NCBI GenBank assembly: GCA_001695595.3 | Contig: MBPM02000082.1 | Location: 248,001 to 312,000 of the forward strand | Length of the DNA: 64,000 nt | From: Plasmopara viticola | Lineage: Eukaryota > Oomycota > Peronosporomycetes > Peronosporales > Peronosporaceae | Reading direction: 5' to 3' | Position numbers and translations under genes: made by a program | Part shown: piece by piece, positions 1 to 9,188 of the stretch | Layout: the number at the start of each line of letters is the position of its first letter | Position numbering within the stretch: the stretch's first letter is position 1 | The notes under the pieces: model-generated | Seen by the model: the letters and a program-made list of their open reading frames with translations, nothing else | Database searches by the model: none | Told to the model about the DNA's origin: nothing

Positions 1-1051
1 CCCAAAGAATATTGCGAGGTTGGCGATTTTGGCCTCACCTCCTACCTCATAGCTATAATTTTCTTATGAGGATATTGACGAAGACATCCTAGGTCGAGTC
101 TATGCCTCTGGAAAGCATAAACTTCCCTGACTATTTGTAGTCGCATTTTGCATGGCCAATATAAGTCCAACATATTTTTTAGATTGTAAAATTTAGGGAG
201 AATGGAAAAATATACCTACTTTTAAATTAGAGGAAAGAATCTACCTTGGATCACAACTTTTCCTCCAAAATGGAAAACAACTACCTACGAGGTGAAATAA
301 TTATTAAAAAAAATATATATATTCCTAACTCACTGAGGAAAATATACTTTAATGCTGCGCATAACTGGTGCATCGACGTTTCTTGTGCCCAACTGGACCA
401 TAGCTGCCGCATCGGAAAACACTTTTTGGCGCATCAACTTCTAATGTAACATGCTGTGGTTCAATTCGCTTCTTTTCGGATCGACCTTATCTGGACGGCT
501 TGGTGGAAGATGCTCACTCTTTACCAGTTCACTTTTTTGTCACAAATGGCTTCACTTCGAGTGCTTCATCGAAGGCAAGTAGGGACGGTTAAGATCCCCA
601 TATAACAATTCTGCACGTGACAGCTGATTTGAAAACTTGAGTAGGGCTATGAGGTGTCGACGTGGAGCAATTATATCCTTCACATAACCGCATACGTAGA
701 TACCACTGGTACTGCTTACATTAACAGCATACTCCATTGGCTTGTTTCTTTTGATTCGAACCGACGCAACAAACGATAAAGTCGAATTTGGACATACTTA
801 AATTGTTTCCTCGAGCATCTTTTCCACTGAAGTGATGCAGCTGGCATAACCAAATCCAATTCTTTGGTCTGTCCAGCAATTTTGAGCCACTTTGTAACAA
901 GTGGACTTGAACCCGCGCCATCTCTCTGTTTGCATTGCGTCTTAACCATCTCTTCAAGGCCCTAAAATCTTGTATGCGAAAAAATTACTGTTTAAAGGTA
1001 TAAATTCTCTATTTTTTATTTTTAAAGGTATATTTTTGCCATTGTTGAAGA
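1..1051. other. AT-rich sequence with no supportable gene
   Basis: Overlapping minus-strand open frames of 60 to 80 codons lie between about 550 and 960, but none carries a motif I recognise and they overlap one another in different frames. I see no terminal repeats here. It may be decayed transposon sequence. Confidence 0.5.
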
Positions 1052-1060
1052 AAATATTTA

Positions 1061-2037
1061 GAACCGCGTTAATTATCCCCCCATTTTGTAATCCATCCCC
1101 CAATTTTGTGATTGGCTAAATAAATAAACTACTGACTGGGCTTGGTATTTAGATGTTCGTGACGCCACTGCCGCATTCCCATCTACAACATGAGTAAGTC
1201 GATTTTCTTATATAGTGCGCGCTACAAAATATTGTTAGCTCTTGAAGACTGCTCAAACAATCATTTTTTTAGCTTAAGGGTATAGAATTGCGCGAGGGGA
1301 AAGTGTAGAGCCTAGTGCCAACAAAAAATTAAATCACGGTAAGAGCATCAATAATTCTACCAATATGGGGACGCACCCCAGCGGCGGACAAAGCAAATAC
1401 TGACTCCTTTTCTGCTGTAGCAAGGTGGCGACCTTGCGGATGCGTGCCGCGGTGGGAGAACGGTAAATGGTTATGGCTTAGGTATTTTACCTGTACTTGC
1501 CAAATTGAGCTCGACTCTGTCTGCACTCTCCGCAGAACGGCCGAGAATGGACAATTCGTCTTGCTGCTGGAAGTTCGCTGCTGGATTGGTCAAATCAGTC
1601 TGCTTTGGCATCCATACGCCGGACTGTGATTACTGCAGACAAAGTGTTGTGTTTGCTCCAGCTACTTCTTTCTTAGATCTCTTAACGACAATTTTATATC
1701 CAGAAGCCCGTGCTTGCAATTGAAACGTGGTCTTGGCCTGTTCAAGCGTTGCATAGGTCATTTCGGTTGAAGATGGTTACATGTTCATGGTCTCAAAAGC
1801 GAAAGAGTGATCGCAGGAGGGGGCAACTGTATGATAGAGTGTAAGTATGAATGTGAATGTGAGTTATGTAGCGTTCTGTGGATGGTGAAGTAAACAGCAA
1901 AAAGAGGTTAAGAGGAAAGTGGCGTCACGAACATTAATACCAAGCCCGACTTTTGGCCAATCAGTAGTTTATTTAATTAGCCAATCCCAAAAATGAGAGA
2001 TGGGTTAACGAAATGGGGGGGATGGATAACGCAGCTC
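1061..2037. mobile_element. Non-autonomous Mutator-like element (MULE) with long TIRs
   Basis: The two ends are inverted repeats of about 110 bp (1061-1169 and 1918-2037). Their termini read GAACCGCGTTA and, on the other strand, GAGCTGCGTTA, and both then run through C-rich stretches, an ATTGGCTAA block and a GTGACGCCAC block. A perfect 9-bp direct repeat, AAATATTTA, flanks the element at 1052-1060 and 2038-2046. Long TIRs with a 9-bp target duplication are the hallmark of the Mutator superfamily. At 977 bp it is too short for a full transposase and keeps only a small N-terminal coding fragment inside, so it must have been mobilised by an enzyme made elsewhere. Confidence 0.85.
1630..1761 (-). 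pseudogene. MULE transposase N-terminal fragment (FAR1-like)
   Basis: A 43-codon minus-strand frame inside the Mutator-like element begins ATG at 1761 and stops at 1630. Its wording (MTYATLEQAKTTFQLQARA, then GYKIVVKRSKKE and a Cys-bearing strand) resembles the FAR1-type N-terminus of oomycete MULE transposases, in which an alpha-helical 'eeA...AkahGy' start leads into basic and Cys residues. The frame then breaks: downstream sequence in the same frame continues only with stops. The catalytic DDE region is absent. Recognition is by pattern, not by search; what raises confidence is its location between MULE-type ends. Confidence 0.5.
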
Positions 2038-2145
2038 AAATATTTATTGCTATGTATTTTTTTGCTTTTTCATCCTTTTTTGTTTTGGAGAAGTAATTTA
2101 TTTTAATTTGGACAAAGGTATATCATTCCCATTCCCCCTAACATA

Positions 2146-2441
2146 ATGTAATGTAATGTATTACGTTATCGCGTTGCCAAGGTATGCACGTGCTAGGCTC
2201 AGTCTGGCTAGTCCACGGCATAGAGTGGTGTCCGCATACGTCGAGTCTCGTTCGGCGGGCAGTGCATCCAGCACCGAGGTCAAATGGGTCTTCCATTTCT
2301 TTCGGTCTTGTGCAAGGGTACGTACCACTTCGAGGTCTTGTGCTGTCCGGAGTCGAAAGCCGGAGCCACGGGAAACAAGATTGTGGTCGAGTGTCGAGGG
2401 GAGCGTGGTGCGGGGACGTCCGCGCCATTTTGCTGCGGTGA
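2146..2441 (-). mobile_element. 5'-truncated LINE insertion, 3' end only
   Basis: This 296-bp minus-strand insertion is flanked by a perfect 12-bp duplication, CCCCCTAACATA, at 2134-2145 and 2442-2453. It carries one open frame, described separately, whose stop codon is followed directly by a pentanucleotide tail (TACAT repeated). Truncation at the 5' end, a simple-repeat tail and a target duplication are typical of target-primed reverse transcription. Its 3' half is shared with the insertions at 7048-7375 and 12429-12753, but its 5' half is different from theirs. Confidence 0.85.
2161..2439 (-). pseudogene. LINE reverse transcriptase C-terminal fragment
   Basis: A 92-codon minus-strand frame with no internal stop runs from the 5' truncation point to TAA at 2161. 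It contains WRGRPRTTL near its start and LAQDRKKWK in the middle, which match the 'GRPR...W' and 'AqDR..Wr' pattern common at the C-terminus of non-LTR retrotransposon polyproteins. The fingers/palm catalytic region (YxDD) is missing, so the fragment is inert. It identifies the autonomous partner of the short retroposons in this window. Confidence 0.7.
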
Positions 2442-2453
2442 CCCCCTAACATA

Positions 2454-3030
2454 TAGTAGACAATTGGATATTAATAAAAGACAAATCCCGAGTACTAATA
2501 GTTATAGACAACACTACAGTTAGCCTAAGCCTTATGTAGCTCGTCGAACTCCTCGTTCAAAAGTAGAGGTGCTTATGGACAATCGTACAAGAAATAAATA
2601 ATCGCATACCATTTAATGGAGTAAAAGGCTTCGCCGAAGCTAAGCGGATGTGTGGCGAACAAATGTGTAAAGCGCAATTTTTGGTCTCACATGACGTCGG
2701 TGCGTAGAAATGAAAATATGTGGCAAATTGTTTTGTGCGCTCATTGCGTCTTGCAAGACAATACAAACTGCAGCATATGGGGATATTTTGATCGAGCTTG
2801 GACATATAATCTTCGCGTACCACATTCAAGGCTTTTTGGAAACAAACTGTAAGTGAGCTTTCACTAAAAAAAGGCGTATCGATATATACAAAACATGTCA
2901 GATTACAAGTCGAAAAACGGAACATATGCCATACAGAAGACAAGTATTACCCAATAGATTATTGTTTACTCCAATTGATAGCAACAATTAACGTCCCTGC
3001 CAGTAATGCTTAACCACTTTGTTCTTGCAA
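2454..3030. other. Spacer before the effector array, no gene supported
   Basis: A 128-codon minus-strand open frame (2557-2943) exists but shows no signal peptide, motif or recognisable similarity, and its codon use is not distinctive. I do not call it a gene. Confidence 0.4.
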
Positions 3031-3035
3031 TTCTT

Positions 3036-3876
3036 TCACTCTTGCCATCGCGTAACACTTTGAAACTGCAGCAACTCAAACACAATGAGTAATTGGTGTC
3101 GTAGATTTGCCGCTAGCGCTGCTGTTTTTTCGGACCGCTTTGCCGCAATTAGTAGCAGAGACAGACTCACGTCACCGAAGGTATAGTGCAGCTGATCAAA
3201 TAGCGTGACTGGCGTACCAGGGCTGACTTCACTGGCATAAATGTGCCAGATATTCAACGCAGGGTTCGTAAGCAAGCTCGGCTCGTGTTTGTTAAAGTGC
3301 AAAATGTCAAAGAGTTTGCGTGCGTCCATATTATAGTCTCTCCAACGCGACATCAACTCAATCTGCAGTTTTGTACCAAAAGCTTGAAACTTATAATCAT
3401 CATATTTATCCCACAACGTTTTAGAGATCGACACTTGCTTTTCAGAGTGCTCCAAATCAAAGCTTTCCCCGTACTTGACCCAAACATGAAACGGAGGATT
3501 CAACAAAATGTCTTGTTTGGAGTTGACGTCATTGAGCTTTAGCTTGGCGTAGACCGTAAGTGGATCCTTCTTTTTCACCCTCCACCAAGCTACTTTGAGC
3601 TCAAGCTAAGATTTGAAATCACGTTTCCACAACGCCTGCACGCTTTTAGCCAGTAAGTTGGCAAATTTATTTTCTTTGCCAAATGGTTTGGTACCAACAA
3701 GTCTCTCTTCGGGTCTTGCAAACCGCGGTTCCGAGATGAGGCTATTAGATTGAGATCGAGTAGATGGTAAAGTCTTTGAGGATACGGGGAGAGCTGTCGC
3801 ATTCGTAGAACCGTCGAGTTTTTGCAATAAGGGCAAAAATGGGCAGGAGCACAAACGCAATGGCGTGAAGACGAAT
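3036..3876 (-). pseudogene. Broken WY-type EER effector gene
   Basis: This minus-strand relic aligns by eye with the three open effector genes to its right. Remnants in order are a signal-peptide-like segment, a NAT sequon, a PEER motif, the 'VQALWK' linker and two WY-type helical modules. Several lesions are visible. The start codon is lost near 3876, where the paralogs read ATGCGTCTTCAC and this copy reads TTCGTCTTCAC. A frameshift follows the signal peptide region. An in-frame TAG lies at 3606-3608, just before the module block. The C-terminal module is missing: coding sequence ends abruptly and runs into sequence like the 3' flank of the paralogs. The 180-codon open frame left at 3036-3578 has no secretion signal of its own and is unlikely to act as an effector. 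Confidence 0.8.
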
Positions 3877-4316
3877 TTGTTATTTTGCTAGCTGAAGGAA
3901 ACATGGGAGATGAAAGCTCGCGCATCGAATAAGAAGGATCAGTGCGAGAGCCATCTGGTAAATAGAAGCCAGTACCGTAATGCGTTCCATGCCAACATTA
4001 ATTTCCTATATAGGTTCTTAGGCGTAACTTAAGGAATTATGAATTTGTTTGCGCTCGCACTAACAGCTTTAAGTACCGTAAGCTATTAACAGGCGTATTA
4101 AGAGACTCCCTCAAGAGGCATATGTAATACCGGTACTTCAAATGGTAGAATAGAAGTATCACATGATTAAAAGGCTTTTGCTCCAATTTAAACCCTAGCA
4201 ATCTTGTTCAACCATTTCATTCATCAAGTCATTCCTTAAACACTGCAGTCTACCTATCGTGTAATAATCTTAGCATTGCAAAAACTCAAACACGATTGCG
4301 GATAGCGGCTCCTCTC

Positions 4317-5696
4317 CTAAGCTTCTGCGGTCTTCAACTCGTCCGCCAACTTCTTTCCGTCATTAGTTTCTGCGGAGCTAATCATAACCTTAATCTCGTC
4401 AGCGTTGAAATATTTCTCGATGATCTCGTTGTAATTCACGTGCGTCGCTTTCTTGTCCTGATACAATTCACAAAATTTCATCCATACCTCAGCCGCGCGA
4501 TCATCAGGAAGACGCGTTGGACGTCTGAAGAGCTTTAAATGTTTAAAAAGAAGCTCCGGCGTCGCACCGTTCTCAAACCAGAGATTTATTAATTGGTCCT
4601 GAAGATTTGTCGCGAGCAAGGATGTTTCCTCTGATTGCTTTGCGAGGCTTATCAGCCAAGCTAATTGTATGCCACTGAAGGAGTGGTACAGCTGATCAAA
4701 TAGCGTGACTGGTGCACCAGGGTTGTACTCGCTGACATAAATCTTCCAGAGCTTCAACGCAGGGTCCCTCAATAAGTTCACGAAATACGTGTCTAATTGC
4801 AACATGCTAAACAGTTTGCGTGGGTCAATTTGACGGTCTCTCCAATACAACATCATCTCCGTCTGCACTTTTGTGGCGAAAGCTTGAAGGGACGTGTCTG
4901 CGTCATTCTGTGCCTCTTCCAGCATCGCTGCCAGAATTCGATACCCGTATTGCTTCTCCAACTTTTCCACAACTGACACTTTTTCAGTGGGATGCTCCAA
5001 ATTGAAGTTTTCCACGTAATCAACCCACGCATGAAACCAAGAATTCGACAAAATGTCCCTGTTGACCATATCGAGCTCCAGGTCAGTGTAAAGCGAGTGA
5101 GGATCCGAACTTTCCGGCCTCCACTGATGCATCATCAACTCAGTCTGCAGTTCTGTGGCGAAATCGTTTAGGGACGTGTCTGCGTTTTTTTGTGCCTGTA
5201 TCAGCATCACCGCCAACTTTAAATCCCCGTATTGCTTCCGCAACATTTCCACAATCGACACTTTGTTGTTACGATGCTCCGAATTGTAGCTTTTCACGTA
5301 CTTGACCCACTCACGAAACCGAGAATTCGACAATATGTCTTCGCCGACCTCATTGAGCTTTAGCTTGGAAAAAGTAAAATGAGGATGCGCATTTGTTAGC
5401 CTCCACAGAGCTACTTTGGCCTGAAGTTGAGATTCGGCATCTTGTTTCCACAACGCCTGCACGCTTTTGGCCACAAAGGTCGCAAGATGATTTTCCCAGC
5501 CAGTACCTTCGTTACCGATAGCCCTCTCTTCGTCTCTTGCAGACGACGGTTCCGCGACGAAGGTACCAGCTCGATTTTCAGTTGATGGAAAAGTCCCGAG
5601 CGATGGGGGGGACGCTGTCGCATTCCCAAAAGCGTGGGTTTGGGCGATACCGGAGATGAGGGTTAAAAGGGCTGAAGCAGTGTGGCAAAGTCGCAT
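4317..5696 (-). CDS. Secreted WY-module effector, EER-type without canonical RXLR
   Basis: The predicted product has 459 residues and is secreted. The start is placed at the ATG at 5696 rather than the upstream in-frame ATG at 5750, because a hydrophobic signal peptide begins there (MRLCHTASALL) and a core-promoter-like TTCATTTTTCC lies just upstream. After the signal come an NAT sequon, R-A-G-T at 42-45 where RXLR would be expected, and DEER at 55-58. The rest is four helical modules of about 90 residues marked by W-x-x-Y/F at 130/133, 224/227, 317/320 and 405/408. This matches the tandem WY/LWY architecture of oomycete effectors, which generally act inside host cells on host proteins; no specific target can be inferred. 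It is the longest member of the array. Whether it is translocated without RXLR is unknown. Confidence 0.88.
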   Translation of the reverse strand: MRLCHTASALLTLISGIAQTHAFGNATASPPSLGTFPSTENRAGTFVAEPSSARDEERAIGNEGTGWENHLATFVAKSVQALWKQDAESQLQAKVALWRLTNAHPHFTFSKLKLNEVGEDILSNSRFREWVKYVKSYNSEHRNNKVSIVEMLRKQYGDLKLAVMLIQAQKNADTSLNDFATELQTELMMHQWRPESSDPHSLYTDLELDMVNRDILSNSWFHAWVDYVENFNLEHPTEKVSVVEKLEKQYGYRILAAMLEEAQNDADTSLQAFATKVQTEMMLYWRDRQIDPRKLFSMLQLDTYFVNLLRDPALKLWKIYVSEYNPGAPVTLFDQLYHSFSGIQLAWLISLAKQSEETSLLATNLQDQLINLWFENGATPELLFKHLKLFRRPTRLPDDRAAEVWMKFCELYQDKKATHVNYNEIIEKYFNADEIKVMISSAETNDGKKLADELKTAEA

Positions 5697-6050
5697 TTGT
5701 GAAGTTGCAAGCGAAAGGAAAAATGAATAGGGAGAGCGAGTGGCTTGCATTCCTAGTCTCCATTTGAGTATCCACTAAAGAAGGAGGAGCCATCTATCAC
5801 ATACAAGCCGGTAGCCTTAGCTGCTACTATAGACGCTGCGGGGACTGACTGATCTGCTCTAAAGTGCCGGTTCAGCTGCTAATAATGAATGCAAATATGG
5901 CCGTATCATAAGCCAAGACTTTTTTGCCGCATCTAGCAGATACGGTTCAAGCATTGGCTGGTATTGATCAGTTTTACTTACATCAACCGAACTTTTTATT
6001 GCGTAAGAAATTAAGCCGGTGTGATTCCTGGTCAAATCTGATCTGCTCTC

Positions 6051-6740
6051 GCGACGAGACGCATTCTTTTAACGTGCTGGCCAAATGAAGAATGAAAAAG
6101 TCGTTGCAAATCTAGTATCCATTTGCACATCATCGACGGAGAAGTTAAACCATACGGTACCTTAAAGTTAGTGCCATAAATGCTGCGAAGGCTAATCCGC
6201 TCAGAACTACCGGTTTAGCAACCATACCGACGTCTGCTCGACAAATCAAAAATTCGTTGCCTTGTTAAAAATGTGATTAATTAAGCGTAGCGCAAATTTG
6301 GGGCTTAGACTGTATTGCTCCATATAGCGAAGACGGCCCGAACATTGGTCCGTTAAACTGATTACTAGACCGAGAAAGGCCACTCACTACCTGCAGCTAA
6401 AGCGATTAAGCTGCACTGGTAGTGCATTGAGCAAAATTATTATTTTGGCAACTACAGCGCTTAACCTGCTTCAACTCGGCACTTTATCATTTTTTTAATA
6501 AAAAAATACTTAAGTCATACGGTATCTTTCATAAGTATGTCAATACAAATTACCCAAGAACCACACTTTTAGTCCGCTCGATAATCATATTGAAATTATT
6601 TTATAATAAAGTAATACCGAATGTTAGGCGTTAAACCTGATCTTTTGCAACAACAGTAAAGAAAACGAAACAGCGGCCCGATTGTATCTCACCAGCGCGG
6701 ATGCATGTGCGGCTAGATCCGTGCCCAATACTTTTTTTTG
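6051..6740 (-). repeat. Orphan effector promoter and start region lacking a gene body
   Basis: Sequence from about 6057 to 6560 is a diverged copy of the upstream region of the effector genes at 7529-8563 and 9189-10163. It includes the Inr-like TCATTCTTCATTTGG and the start context, with ATGCGTCTC on the minus strand ending near 6057. The frame stops after only ten codons, with no signal peptide or module body. At 6700-6735 it also carries GGCTAGATCCGTGCCCAATA, which in the other units lies just 3' of the stop codon (9125-9145, 10835-10855). This looks like a unit of the tandem array whose coding body has been deleted, leaving the 5' flank beside the 3' flank of the next unit. Confidence 0.75.
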
Positions 6741-7047
6741 CATTATAATGAAATTTGTTTATCTGACCGTCTCCTCGTAATAAAAGTTTAACTAAAAACA
6801 AGCACTCTGATAGCATTTATATCAGCATGCATAATTTGACGCGGCCCCGCCATGGCAACTTTTAGTTGCATATCAGGAATCGAATGTAGGACCAAAAACA
6901 CACCCGCAATAAATTATTCTGGTTAAACTATTGCGCATTTCAACCCCTTGAGGCTTTGATGCTTCATACTGCGACGATGCTGCGAATAAATACTTATTGA
7001 AAGAGAAAACACCATTGACTTTAATTAGATAGGTCACTTAACCGACA

Positions 7048-7375
7048 TTTTCGGTAAAGGTTGGGGTGACGCCCTCCTTCCAAGCGCGGGGGCTAAATGC
7101 TCGCGCGCTTCGGGCAGGTGCTCTCGGGCATCTGCAAGTCTCTAACGAGTCTCACCCTCGACGCGACGGTCTCCAGCACCGGGCGCCACCCGGGCTCTTA
7201 CCAAGTCAGAGCTAAGCAAAATAATGGAAGACCCTCAAGACCTCGGTGCTGGCTGCACTGCCCGCCGAACGAGACCCGACGTATGCGGACACCACTTTGT
7301 GTCGTGGACTAGCCAGACTGAGCCTAGCACGTGCATAATTTGGCAACGCGATAACGTAATACAATACAATACAAT
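7048..7375 (+). mobile_element. Short non-autonomous retroposon with LINE-derived tail
   Basis: This 328-bp insertion is flanked by a perfect 12-bp duplication, ACTTAACCGACA, at 7036-7047 and 7376-7387. It begins TTTTCGGTAAAGGTTGGGG and ends in TACAA repeats. Its last ~150 bp are the same as the LINE 3' end at 2146-2441, but its first ~160 bp are a distinct head shared with the copy at 12429-12753 and with the head cut off at the window end. I find no clear tRNA-type A or B box in the head. It splits the intergenic space of the effector array. Confidence 0.88.
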
Positions 7376-7528
7376 ACTTAACCGACAGCCGCGCGTGGAA
7401 TTGCCTAAAGTAGTGCATATCGTACTTTTCTGTTCCAACAGCTATGTTTTACCAAGTCATTAATCCTTTCAGTCCTATAACGCTAAAAACTGTAACGATT
7501 TAAACACAATTGCCGATAGAAACAGCTC

Positions 7529-8563
7529 CTAAATACGCATGGCCTTCAAATAATCCCTAAAAACTTGTCCATACCCAGTCTTTGCTGTACTGAGAATAGT
7601 CTCAATCGCGTCCGCGTCGTAGTAGTGCTTGAACAATCCTTTGACATTCACGCGCGTCTTATGTTTCATCTGATACATGTTTGCATACGCCGCCCATGCA
7701 TCAAGCTCCGGATTATCGAGAAGATGCATTGGGTTTTTGTCGAGCATTAAATGTTTAAAAGCCAACAGCGGTCCCACATCTTTACGCAACCAAATCATTA
7801 TTAATTGGTGTTGAAGCATTTTTGCCTTCACTGCCGTTTCTTTTGACCGTTTTGCCACAATCAGCAGCAAAGAGAGACCCGCGTCACCGAACGCGTTGTG
7901 CAACTGATATATTGGCGGTATTGACTTACCTGGGTTGTACATGCGGTAATAGAGGTTCCAGATATCATACGCCTGACCGGTCGGAGTGTTCTGGTGTGAC
8001 TGCAACTTGCCGTAAAGGTCGTGTGGGCTGATATCAGCTTCTTTCCATTGCTCCAACTGCTCCCTCTGCAGTGTCGTGCCAATCGTTCGAACTAGCGTGT
8101 CTTTCTCTTTCTTGGACTCTTCCAGCATCATTGCCAAATTTGTATTACCGTATTTCTCCTCTAGCTTTTTAACAATTGACACTTTCTTCGTGGGATGTGC
8201 CAAATTGTGCTTTTCCACGTACTCAAACCAACTTTGAAACCGAGGATTCGACAAAATGTCCTGGTCGACCTTATCGAGTTGCAGCTTGGTGTAGACAGAG
8301 TGAGGATGCACGTTTTTTAGCCTCCAAGAAGCTAGTTTGAGCCCAAGCCAAGCCTTCCTAAACGGCTGCTCGATTTCGGCCGGTAAGGTCCTCTCTTCGT
8401 CTCTTGCATCCGGCGGTTCCGAGGTAAAGGTACCAGCTCGATCCTCAGTGTATGAAGATGTCTCTAAGGGAGCAGGGGACGCTGTTGCATTCGCAAGAGC
8501 GTCGGCTTTCACGGTAAGCAAGCAAAAAGGTAGGAGAGCTAAAGCAATGGCGTGAAGACGCAT
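7529..8563 (-). CDS. Secreted WY-module effector, EER-type without canonical RXLR
   Basis: The product has 344 residues from the ATG at 8563. That start is preferred over the in-frame ATG at 8734 because the signal peptide (MRLHAIALALLPF) begins there and an Inr-like TCATTCTTCATTCGG lies about 20 bp upstream; the extra 57 codons are therefore promoter and 5' leader. Next come NATAS at 25-29, R-A-G-T at 42-45 and DEER at 55-58. Three modules follow with W-x-x-Y at 112/115, 202/205 and 290/293. The role is inferred as a host-directed virulence effector, from architecture only. It differs from the neighbour at 9189-10163 in most of the module region, although the two upstream regions are almost the same, which points to duplication followed by divergence of the body. 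Confidence 0.9.
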   Translation of the reverse strand: MRLHAIALALLPFCLLTVKADALANATASPAPLETSSYTEDRAGTFTSEPPDARDEERTLPAEIEQPFRKAWLGLKLASWRLKNVHPHSVYTKLQLDKVDQDILSNPRFQSWFEYVEKHNLAHPTKKVSIVKKLEEKYGNTNLAMMLEESKKEKDTLVRTIGTTLQREQLEQWKEADISPHDLYGKLQSHQNTPTGQAYDIWNLYYRMYNPGKSIPPIYQLHNAFGDAGLSLLLIVAKRSKETAVKAKMLQHQLIMIWLRKDVGPLLAFKHLMLDKNPMHLLDNPELDAWAAYANMYQMKHKTRVNVKGLFKHYYDADAIETILSTAKTGYGQVFRDYLKAMRI

Positions 8564-9062
8564 TCTGTTAACGTGCTGGCCGAATGAAGAATGAAAAAGT
8601 AGTTGCATCTCTAGTATCCATTTGCACATCATCGACAAAGAAGTTTCAGTACGGAAACCATACGGTACCTTGAAGTTAGTGCAAAAAAATGGTGCGAAGG
8701 CTAATCCGCTCAGAACTACCGGCTTAGCTACCATACCGACGTCTACTCGACAATGTAAAAATTCGTTGCCTTGGCTTCTGGATTAAAAATGTAATTAACT
8801 AAGCGTAGCGCAAATTTGGCTCTTAGACTTAATTGCTCCATATCGCGAAGACGGCTCAAGCATTGGTCAATTCGACTGTTTATTAGACCGAGAAAGACCA
8901 CTCCCTACTTGCAGCCAAAGCGATTGAGCTGCACTGGGAGTGCATTGAGCAAGAGCGCTTAACCTGCTTCAACGTGGCACTTTATCATTATTTATGCTTT
9001 GATTTATTAGAAATACTCTAACTTATACGGTATCTATGATAGGTACGTTACTACAAATTACC
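8564..9062 (-). promoter_or_regulatory. Duplicated effector upstream region
   Basis: About 500 bp upstream of the 344-residue effector is shared with the upstream region of the next gene (10164 to about 10640) and with the orphan copy (6057-6560). The part nearest the gene (8600-8830 versus 10200-10430) is nearly identical. It holds the Inr-like TCATTCTTCATTCGG at about 8580-8598. Shared upstream sequence implies shared regulation of the array, probably infection-stage expression, which is an inference from what is known of such effectors. Confidence 0.65.
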
Positions 9063-9188
9063 CAAGGACCCGGATTTTTCTTGGTTCTTACAATTTTTGT
9101 TCGTGCGTCGCCGCTGTATGTGCGGCTAGATCCGTGCCCAATACCTTTGCTAACCTCATAACGAGTCTCAGAAAATTCGAGCTGCAAC

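Noticed and set aside
8564..8734. 57-codon N-terminal extension of the effectors at 7529 and 9189
   Set aside because: Same reasoning: the signal peptide starts at the downstream Met, and an Inr-like site lies within the extension. Its conservation between the two genes is that of duplicated upstream DNA.
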